Assembly: GCA_023392975.1 (NCBI GenBank)
Contig: JAEWNA010000024.1
Span: 1-12,886 of the forward strand
DNA: 12,886 nt
DNA from: Pseudomonadota bacterium
Lineage (GTDB): Bacteria; Pseudomonadota; Gammaproteobacteria; Xanthomonadales; Xanthomonadaceae
Reading direction: 5' to 3'
Below, one piece after another: positions 1 to 6,113 of this stretch (position 1 is the first letter of the stretch; every line of letters begins with the position of its first letter). The notes below the pieces were generated by a model that was not told where the DNA came from, did not search any database, and saw nothing but the letters and a program-made list of their open reading frames with translations. Both the position numbers and the translations under genes were made by a program.

Positions 1-1
1 C

Positions 2-361
2 ACCCGGACCTACGCCGCGCGGGCCACGCTCGCGCCCGAGGCGGTGACGGCGGTCGCGGTGGGCCAGAGCGCCCGCGTCTACATCGGCACGCCGGGAACG
101 GATGCGCCGGCGCTGCGGGTGCCGCTGCCGGCGGTGCAGCGCGACGCGCAGGGCCGCACGGTCGTCTGGGTCGCGGATCCGAAGGCCGGACGCGTCCGGC
201 CGGTGCTGGTGACCGTCGGCGCCTATGCCGCCGACAGTGCCCCGGTGCTGTCCGGCCTGAAGGCGGGCGACTGGGTGGTGATCGCCGGTGCGCACCTGCT
301 GACCGCGGACCAGGCGGTGGTGCCGGTCGATCGCAGCAATCGCCCCGTCGCCGCACGCTGA
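2..361 (+). CDS. RND efflux periplasmic adaptor (membrane fusion) protein, C-terminal part
   Basis: This is the last 119 codons of a gene whose start lies before the window. The frame is open from base 2 to a TGA at 359-361. The first visible residues (RTYAARATLAP) match the beta-barrel segment typical of HlyD/AcrA-type adaptors. The segment after it (SARVYIG, then VPLPAVQRDAQGRTVVWV, then LSGLKAGDWVVIAGAHLL) matches the membrane-proximal C-terminal domain of these proteins. In the family, adaptors bridge the inner-membrane RND pump and an outer-membrane channel. The RND permease follows after 13 nt, which supports the same operon and function. A GTG at 44 is internal and not a credible start, because homology-like sequence continues upstream of it. 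The substrate cannot be told from the sequence. The lipid anchor or signal peptide would be in the missing N-terminus. Confidence 0.88.
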   Translation, partial: TRTYAARATLAPEAVTAVAVGQSARVYIGTPGTDAPALRVPLPAVQRDAQGRTVVWVADPKAGRVRPVLVTVGAYAADSAPVLSGLKAGDWVVIAGAHLLTADQAVVPVDRSNRPVAAR

Positions 362-363
362 GC

Positions 364-367
364 GGAG
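364..367 (+). promoter_or_regulatory. Shine-Dalgarno site of the RND permease gene
   Basis: GGAG lies seven bases before the ATG at 375, inside the 13-nt gap after the adaptor stop codon. It fixes the permease start and supports co-transcription with the adaptor gene. Confidence 0.7.
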
Positions 368-374
368 ACCGGAC

Positions 375-3300
375 ATGCGCCGTTTCAACGTCTCCGAATG
401 GGCGCTCGCGAACCGGGCGCTGGTGCTGTACGCCATGCTGCTGCTGGCGGTGATCGGCGCCTGGTCCTATCGCCATCTCGGCCAGTCCGAGGACCCGCCC
501 TTCACCTTCAAGGTGATGGTGGTACGCACGCTGTGGCCCGGCGCCACCGCGGAGGACGTGGGCCGCGAAGTCACCGATCGTATCGAGAAGAAACTGATGG
601 AGACGGGCGACTACGAACGCATCGTCTCGTACTCGCGCCCCGGCGAGTCGCAGGTGATCTTCATGGCCCGCGATTCGATGGTCAGCCGCGAACTGCCGCA
701 GCTGTGGTACCAGGTCCGCAAGAAGGTCGGCGACATCCGCCAGACACTGCCCGAGGGCGTGGTCGGGCCGTTCTTCAACGACGAGTTCGGCGACACCTTC
801 GGCAACATCTACGCGCTGACCGGCGACGGCTTCGACGACGCGCTGAAGAAGGACTACGCCGAACGCCTCGAACTGCAGCTGCAGCGCGTGCCGGACGTGG
901 CCAAGGTCGAGCTGATCGGCACCCAGGACGAGAAGATCTGGATCGAGCTGTCGAACACCAAGCTCGCCACCCTCGGCGTGCCGTTGACCGCGGTGCAGGA
1001 AGCGCTGGCCGCGCAGAACGCGGTGACCCCGGCCGGGTTCTTCGAGACGCCCACCGACCGCGTGCAATTGCGCGTCGACGGCGCGTTCCGCTCGGTGCAG
1101 GACATCCGCGATTTCCCGATCCGCGCCGGCGACCGCACGCTGCGCCTGGGCGACATCGCCACGATCACCCGCGGTTACGCCGATCCGGCGCAGCCGCGGA
1201 TGCGCTACATGGGCAAGGACGCGATCGGCATCGCGGTCGCGATGAAGCCGGGCGGCGACATCCTCAAGCTGGGCGAGGCGCTGGAGCGCGAAACCGACGT
1301 GCTGCAGCGGCAGTTGCCGGTGGGCCTGGCGCTGCACCGCGTCGCCGACCAGCCCGCGGCCGTGCACGATTCCGTCGGCGAGTTCGTGCGGGTGCTGGCC
1401 GAGGCGGTGGTCATCGTGCTGCTGGTGAGCTTCTTCTCGCTCGGCCTGCGCACCGGGCTGGTGGTGGCGGTCAGCATCCCGCTGGTGCTGGCGATGACCT
1501 TCGGCGCGATGCACTACTTCGGCATCGGCCTGCACAAGATCTCGCTGGGCGCGCTGGTGCTGGCGCTGGGCCTGCTGGTGGACGACGCGATCATCGCGGT
1601 GGAGATGATGGCGATCAAGATGGAGCAGGGCTTCTCGCGCATGCGCGCGGCGGCGTTCGCGTACGAGACCACCGCGTTCCCGATGCTCACCGGCACGCTG
1701 GTCACCGCGGCCGGCTTCCTGCCGATCGCGACCGCGGATTCGAGCACCGGCGAATACACCCGCTCGCTGTTCCAGGTGGTCACGCTGGCGCTGCTGGTGT
1801 CGTGGGTGGCGGCGGTGCTGTTCATCCCGTATCTCGGCGACAAGATGCTGCCGGACCCGCACGCGGTGGCGAAGCCGGGTTCGCTGCCGGCGCGCGTGCG
1901 CGTGTTCCGCGAGCGGCTGGCCGACCGTTGGCCGCAGTACGCCGGGCTGCTCGCGCCGGTGCCTATCACGGATGCCCACGGTCACGATCCCTACGGCACC
2001 GCGTTCTACCGTCGCTTCCGCACCCTGGTGCGCGGCTGCATCCGCCACCGCTGGTTGGTGATCGGCGCCACCTTCGTCGCGTTCGCGCTGTCGATGTTCC
2101 TGTTCCGCTACGTGCCGCAGCAGTTCTTCCCCGACTCCACCCGGCTGGAGCTCATGGTCGACGTGGAACTGGCCGAAGGCAGCTCGCTCACCGCGACCGC
2201 GGACGCCGTGCATCGCATCGAACAGCGGCTGCAGGGGCGCAAGGACATCGACAACTACGTCGCCTACGTCGGCACGGGCTCCCCGCGGTTCTACCTGCCG
2301 CTGGACCAGCAGCTGCCGCAGACCCACTTCGCGCAGTTCGTGGTCCGCGCGAAGGACATCGCCGGCCGCGAGACCCTGCGCGACTGGATGATGGGCGACC
2401 TCCGCCGCGAATTCCCGCAGCTGCAGCTGCGCGTGACCCGGCTCGAGAACGGGCCGCCGGTGGGCTACCCGGTGCAGTTCCGCGTCTCCGGCGAACACGT
2501 CGAGCGGGTGCAGGCGCTCGCGCGGCGGGTGCTGGAGAAGGTCCGCGCCGATCCGGACGTGCTCAACGTCAACCTCGACTGGGACGAACCCAGCAAGGTG
2601 GTGAAGCTGGTCATCGACCAGGACCGCGCCCGGGCCATGGGCGTGTCCTCGCAGCACGTCGCGTCGTTCCTTGCCAGCGCGCTGTCCGGCCAGCACATCA
2701 GCACCTATCGCGAGGACAACGAACTGATCGAGATCCTGCTGCGCGGGCCGGCCGACGAACGCGCCCGGCTCGACCTGCTCGGCAGTCTCGCCGTGCCCAC
2801 CGCCAACGGCGGCAGCGTGCCGGTGATGCAGATCGGGCATCTCGAATCGACGTTCGAGAACGGCGTGATCTGGCACCGCAATCGCCTGCCGACCGTCACC
2901 GTGCGTGCGGACATCGTCAACGGCCCGACGCCGCCGACGGTGGTGGCGCGGATCCTGCCGACGCTGGAGGAGATCCGGAAGGACCTGCCGGACGGCTACC
3001 TGCTGGAAACCGGCGGCACCGTCGAGGATTCGGCGCGCGGCCAGGATTCGATCAAGGCCGGCATGCCGCTGTTCGTGCTGGTGGTGGTGACCCTGCTGAT
3101 GCTGCAGCTGCGCAGTTTCCCGCGCGTGCTGCTGGTGCTGTCCACCGCGCCGCTGGGCATCATCGGCGCGGCGACCTTCCTGCTGGTGTTCCGGGTGCCG
3201 TTCGGCTTCGTGGCGATGCTCGGCGTGATCGCGCTGTCGGGCATGATCATGCGCAACTCGGTGATCCTGATCGACCAGATCGAGCAGGACATCCTGTCCG

Positions 3301-3545
3301 GTCACGATCGCTGGACGGCGATAGTCGAGGCCACCGTGCGCCGCTTCCGGCCGATCGTGCTGACCGCGCTGGCCGCGATCCTGGCGATGATCCCGCTGTC
3401 GCGCAGCGCCTTCTTCGGGCCGATGGCGGTGGCGATCATGGGTGGCCTGATCGTCGCCACCGCGCTCACGCTGCTGTTCCTGCCGGCGCTGTACGCGGCT
3501 TGGTTCCGGGTGCGCCCGGACGAGGCCAGCGCCGCCAAGGCCTGA
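375..3545 (+). CDS. RND-family efflux permease (AcrB/TriC-like, HAE type)
   Basis: A complete 1056-residue inner-membrane proton/drug antiporter subunit, the usual length for the family. The layout is the RND pattern. There is one N-terminal membrane span (about residues 17-32), then a large periplasmic loop. A membrane block follows (about 339-493), then a span near 560-580, a second periplasmic loop, and a last block from about 895 to 1045. The transmembrane proton-relay motif LLVDDAI gives Asp403 and Asp404, equivalent to AcrB Asp407/Asp408. The position equivalent to AcrB Lys940 is Arg960 in MIMRNSVILID. RNSVILID-type sequences are, from memory, typical of a TriC/MexK-like branch rather than AcrB itself. 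The gene follows an adaptor gene; no outer-membrane factor gene is visible, so the pump may use a TolC/OprM-like protein encoded elsewhere or upstream. The substrate is not predictable. No regulator is visible. Confidence 0.95.
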   Translation: MRRFNVSEWALANRALVLYAMLLLAVIGAWSYRHLGQSEDPPFTFKVMVVRTLWPGATAEDVGREVTDRIEKKLMETGDYERIVSYSRPGESQVIFMARDSMVSRELPQLWYQVRKKVGDIRQTLPEGVVGPFFNDEFGDTFGNIYALTGDGFDDALKKDYAERLELQLQRVPDVAKVELIGTQDEKIWIELSNTKLATLGVPLTAVQEALAAQNAVTPAGFFETPTDRVQLRVDGAFRSVQDIRDFPIRAGDRTLRLGDIATITRGYADPAQPRMRYMGKDAIGIAVAMKPGGDILKLGEALERETDVLQRQLPVGLALHRVADQPAAVHDSVGEFVRVLAEAVVIVLLVSFFSLGLRTGLVVAVSIPLVLAMTFGAMHYFGIGLHKISLGALVLALGLLVDDAIIAVEMMAIKMEQGFSRMRAAAFAYETTAFPMLTGTLVTAAGFLPIATADSSTGEYTRSLFQVVTLALLVSWVAAVLFIPYLGDKMLPDPHAVAKPGSLPARVRVFRERLADRWPQYAGLLAPVPITDAHGHDPYGTAFYRRFRTLVRGCIRHRWLVIGATFVAFALSMFLFRYVPQQFFPDSTRLELMVDVELAEGSSLTATADAVHRIEQRLQGRKDIDNYVAYVGTGSPRFYLPLDQQLPQTHFAQFVVRAKDIAGRETLRDWMMGDLRREFPQLQLRVTRLENGPPVGYPVQFRVSGEHVERVQALARRVLEKVRADPDVLNVNLDWDEPSKVVKLVIDQDRARAMGVSSQHVASFLASALSGQHISTYREDNELIEILLRGPADERARLDLLGSLAVPTANGGSVPVMQIGHLESTFENGVIWHRNRLPTVTVRADIVNGPTPPTVVARILPTLEEIRKDLPDGYLLETGGTVEDSARGQDSIKAGMPLFVLVVVTLLMLQLRSFPRVLLVLSTAPLGIIGAATFLLVFRVPFGFVAMLGVIALSGMIMRNSVILIDQIEQDILSGHDRWTAIVEATVRRFRPIVLTALAAILAMIPLSRSAFFGPMAVAIMGGLIVATALTLLFLPALYAAWFRVRPDEASAAKA

Positions 3546-3555
3546 CGTTTTTTTT
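3523..3555 (+). terminator. Possible weak intrinsic terminator at the end of the RND gene
   Basis: A 5-bp stem (AGGCC at 3523-3527 with GGCCT at 3539-3543, 11-nt loop) overlaps the end of the permease gene and is followed after four bases by a T8 tract at 3548-3555. The tract is striking in such GC-rich DNA, but the stem is short and the gap before the T run weakens the case. Confidence 0.3.
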
Positions 3556-3558
3556 CGC

Positions 3559-3609
3559 ATCCGGGCCGCCCCGCGGCTCCCTCCCCCTCCTACCGCGGGC
3601 GGCCCGGGT
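3559..3609. repeat. Strong GC-rich inverted repeat (hairpin) downstream of the RND gene
   Basis: The left arm 3561-3576 pairs with the right arm 3593-3607 over 15 base pairs with one bulged C. A G·T wobble and an A-T pair (3559/3609) extend the stem outward. The 16-base loop (3577-3592) is a nearly pure pyrimidine tract on the plus strand. No T run follows on either strand; the T8 tract lies before the hairpin on the plus strand. It could stabilise the 3' end of the efflux mRNA, act as a factor-assisted terminator, or be a member of a dispersed palindromic repeat family. Confidence 0.7.
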
Positions 3610-3688
3610 CGCGAATCGCCTTCGCGTAAGACGCGCTTAAGTCCGCGCGCGCACGCTGCCGTCATCCTCCGATGAAAGGCGTCGTGCC

Positions 3689-3847
3689 ATGCATCCCGAA
3701 CTCGCTCGTTTCCTGCACCAGCTCGCGCGCATGGCGGTCGCCTGCGCCGTCGTCATCGCGACCTTCGTGTTCGTGACGATGCCCTGGAGCCTCGGCCGGC
3801 TACCCGGCGGCGATGCGCCGGCCGGGATCGAACGGCACATGACCTGA
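3689..3847 (+). CDS. Hypothetical small single-span membrane protein (52 aa)
   Basis: I do not recognise this gene. An ATG at 3689 opens a 52-codon frame ending in TGA at 3845-3847. The peptide begins MHPELARFLHQLARM and then has one clear hydrophobic stretch, roughly residues 15-33 (rich in A, V, I, F, T), followed by a short Pro/Gly-rich tail. This looks like a small inner-membrane protein with a single span. AAAGG at 3675-3679, nine bases before the ATG, is an acceptable ribosome site. The gene lies 143 nt after the RND gene, beyond the hairpin, so it is probably not in the efflux operon. It converges on thrC, with 38 nt between the two stop codons. No catalytic motif is visible and no function is assigned. 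A chance ORF cannot be excluded, because high GC makes open frames common. Confidence 0.5.
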   Translation: MHPELARFLHQLARMAVACAVVIATFVFVTMPWSLGRLPGGDAPAGIERHMT

Positions 3848-3862
3848 GCGAGCGCGACTCGC
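3848..3862. terminator. Short inverted repeat between convergent genes
   Basis: GCGAG at 3848-3852 can pair with CTCGC at 3858-3862 around a 5-base loop, directly after the small ORF stop and 24 nt past the thrC stop on the other strand. It lacks a T run, so it is at best a weak bidirectional end signal. Confidence 0.2.
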
Positions 3863-3885
3863 CACGAACCCCACTCGCGGATGCG

Positions 3886-5184
3886 TCAGCGGTCGAGCAG
3901 CCGTTCGCGCAGCGCCGCGTCGTCCGCGGCCAGCGCTTCGCCGTGCGCAGGCTGCGCCAGACAGTCAGCCAGCGCCGGCGGCACCTCGACCGCATGCCCG
4001 ACCAGCGGCTCGACGATGCTGTCGAACTTCGCCGGATGCGCGGTGGCGACGACGGCCCACGGGCGCATGTCGCCGGCGTCGCGCAGTCCCTCCAGCAGGT
4101 GGAGGCCACAGGCGGTGTGCGGGCAGGCGACGATGCCGTGGCGGTCCGGCGCTGCGGCGATCGTCGCGCGGATCGTGGCGTCGTCCACCGCGGCCGCGCG
4201 CAGCGCGGCGCGCAGCGCATCGTCGTCGGCGAACCAGTGGCGCAGGCGCTCGAAGTTGCTGGGCGCGCCCACGTCCATCGCGTTGGCGAGCGTGGCCTTC
4301 GTCGCCTCCGGCGCATAGTCGCCGCCGGCGAAGAACCGCGGCAGCACGTCGTTGGCGTTGGTGGCGAGTACGATGTCGCCGATCGGGAAGCCCATCCGCT
4401 TCGCCAGCAGCGCCGCGGCGGCGTTGCCGAGGTTGCCGGTGGGCACGACGAGGTTGAGCGCCTCGCCCTGCGCCGCGAAGAAGTTGCGCGCGGTGTGCGC
4501 GTAGTACGCCAGCTGCGGCAGCAGGCGGCCGAGGCTGATGCTGTTCGCCGAGGTCAGCGCCATGCGCTCGCGCAGGTCGCGGTCGGACAGCGCCGCCTTC
4601 GCCATGCGCTGGCAATCGTCGAAGCTGCCGGCGACGCGGAACGTGCGCACGTTGTCGCCCCAGCATTCCAGACCGTGCGCCTGGCGCGGCGAGACGCGGC
4701 CCTCGGGATAGAGGATCACCACGCGGAAGCCCGGCCGGCGATGGAACGCGCCGGCCACCGCCGCGCCGGTGTCGCCGGAGGTCGCGACCAGGATGGTCGT
4801 CTCCGGCGTGCCCGGTGCCCGCAGCGCCGACAGGCTTTCGGCGAGGAAGCGCGCGGCGTAATCCTTGAACGCGGCGGTCGGGCCGTGGAACAGTTCGAGC
4901 AGATGGTCGCCGTCGCCGCGCATCGCGCGCAGCGGCGCGTCGAAGGCATAGGCCCGCGCGCACAGCGCCGGCAGCGCCTCGCGCAGCGACGAGTCGACGA
5001 AATACGGCGCCAGCGCTTCGGTGGCGGTGGCGGCGAGCGATGGCGAGGCCGCCTGCGTGACGGCCGCTTCGAACGTCGGGATCGTTTCGGGCACGTACAG
5101 GCCGCCGTCCGGGGCGAGGCCGGCGATCAGCGCGGCGTCGATGGCGGTAGCGGGCGTGTTGCCGCGGGTGCTGACGAAGTTCAC
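3886..5184 (-). CDS. thrC: Threonine synthase
   Basis: The 432-residue cytoplasmic enzyme uses pyridoxal phosphate to convert O-phosphohomoserine to threonine, the last step of the pathway. The N-terminus has the family signature FVSTRGN. HGPTAAFKDYA carries the cofactor lysine at Lys107, the same number as in E. coli ThrC. VATSGDTGAAVAG is the phosphate/cofactor-binding loop, and PTGNLGNA follows later. The length is close to the E. coli enzyme (428). I chose the GTG at 5184, not the more upstream in-frame codon at 5211. GGAGGT stands six bases before this GTG, and the product then starts at the conserved MNFVSTRGN position. The GTG overlaps the thrB stop as GTGA (4-nt overlap), which implies translational coupling. 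It is the last gene of the thr operon. No odd features or missing key residues were seen. Confidence 0.96.
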   Translation of the reverse strand: MNFVSTRGNTPATAIDAALIAGLAPDGGLYVPETIPTFEAAVTQAASPSLAATATEALAPYFVDSSLREALPALCARAYAFDAPLRAMRGDGDHLLELFHGPTAAFKDYAARFLAESLSALRAPGTPETTILVATSGDTGAAVAGAFHRRPGFRVVILYPEGRVSPRQAHGLECWGDNVRTFRVAGSFDDCQRMAKAALSDRDLRERMALTSANSISLGRLLPQLAYYAHTARNFFAAQGEALNLVVPTGNLGNAAAALLAKRMGFPIGDIVLATNANDVLPRFFAGGDYAPEATKATLANAMDVGAPSNFERLRHWFADDDALRAALRAAAVDDATIRATIAAAPDRHGIVACPHTACGLHLLEGLRDAGDMRPWAVVATAHPAKFDSIVEPLVGHAVEVPPALADCLAQPAHGEALAADDAALRERLLDR

Positions 5185-6113
5185 GAGAGCACCTCCGCGC
5201 GCGGCCCGCACACCGGCGAGACATGGGCGCGGGATCCGTAGCCGGCATCGAGGAAGGCCTGACGCATCGCCGGCGCCGCGGCGTCAGCCTGCGCCTTCGA
5301 CGCGAACCACGCGAACACGCTGGGACCGGCGCCGGAAATGCTGGCGCCGAGCGCATCGTGCGCCAGCGCCGCGGCCTTCACCGCGTCGAATCCGGGGATC
5401 AGCGGCGCGCGGCGCGGCTCGACGAGCCCGTCGCGCAGGCCGTCGCGGATCAGTGCGACATCGCCGCGCTGCAGGCCGACGAGGAACAGCGCCAGATGCG
5501 TGCTCTGTTCGACGAAGGCGTGCAACGGGTAGGGCTCGGCCAGCGCGGCGCGGGCGCGGCGCGTCTCCAGCACCTGGTCGGGATGCACGACCACGCAGTG
5601 CAGGCCGGCCGGCACCGGCAGCGGGATCATCCGGTCGAGCGTCGCCAGCACCACGCCGCCCAGCAGCATCGGCGCGACGTTGTCGCCGTGCGCGCTGCCG
5701 CTGGCGACGGCCTCGCCGGCCAGCGCGAACGGATACAGCGCTTCGCGCGACAGCGGCGTGTCGAGCAGCGCGTTCGCCGCGACCAGCGCCGCCACGCACG
5801 ACGCTGCCGAGCCGCCGAGACCCGAGCCCAGCGGAATGCCTTTCTCGAGCGTCGCTTCGAATCCGAACGGCAGCGCCAGCGCCTCGCGCAGCGCGATCAG
5901 CGCGCGGCCGGCGGTGTTGGCTTCCGCGGCCAGCGGCAGCGCGTCGACGCCGGGCACGTCGCCGTGGATCGCGGCGATCCGCACCTCCGGCGCGTCGATG
6001 CGGCGGACGCTCGCGATGTCGCGCGGGCCGTCGATGGCATGGCCGAGCAGGTCGAAGCCGACGCCGATGTTGCCGACGCTGGCGGGCGCGAAGGCGCGGA
6101 TGGCGGTGCTCAT
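5181..6113 (-). CDS. thrB: Homoserine kinase
   Basis: The 310-residue cytoplasmic kinase of the GHMP superfamily phosphorylates homoserine with ATP, giving the substrate of ThrC. The opening AFAPASVGNIGVGFDLLG is the GHMP N-terminal substrate-binding pattern. The ATP-binding loop PLGSGLGGSAAS starts at about Pro94. The C-terminal ISGAGPSVFAWF is the third GHMP motif. The length matches the family (E. coli ThrB is 310). The ATG at 6113 overlaps the thrA stop as ATGA, and the gene's TGA overlaps the thrC start as GTGA. Upstream of the ATG there is no clear Shine-Dalgarno sequence, so translation probably depends on coupling to thrA. This is the canonical thrABC order. All recognisable motifs are intact. 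Confidence 0.96.
   Translation of the reverse strand: MSTAIRAFAPASVGNIGVGFDLLGHAIDGPRDIASVRRIDAPEVRIAAIHGDVPGVDALPLAAEANTAGRALIALREALALPFGFEATLEKGIPLGSGLGGSAASCVAALVAANALLDTPLSREALYPFALAGEAVASGSAHGDNVAPMLLGGVVLATLDRMIPLPVPAGLHCVVVHPDQVLETRRARAALAEPYPLHAFVEQSTHLALFLVGLQRGDVALIRDGLRDGLVEPRRAPLIPGFDAVKAAALAHDALGASISGAGPSVFAWFASKAQADAAAPAMRQAFLDAGYGSRAHVSPVCGPRAEVLS
5191..5196 (-). promoter_or_regulatory. Shine-Dalgarno site of thrC
   Basis: GGAGGT on the minus strand, six bases before the GTG at 5184 and inside the end of thrB. It decides the thrC start, which otherwise could be read from 5211. Confidence 0.8.

Noticed and set aside
398..3640. A 1080-codon ORF in another frame of the RND gene
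   Set aside because: It encodes Arg/Ala/Gly-rich sequence without motifs, whereas the 375-3545 frame has full RND architecture.
3672..3776. A 34-codon ORF starting at 3672 overlapping the small membrane ORF
   Set aside because: Ser/Arg-rich with no structure, and the overlapping 3689 frame has a coherent hydrophobic segment.
5185..5211. Upstream in-frame start for thrC
   Set aside because: It adds nine unconserved residues and lacks a ribosome site, while the GTG at 5184 has GGAGGT six bases before it and aligns Lys107 with E. coli ThrC.
3943..5241. A 432-codon plus-strand ORF opposite thrC
   Set aside because: Shadow frame; composition is Arg/Gly/Val-biased and thrC on the minus strand has all active-site motifs.
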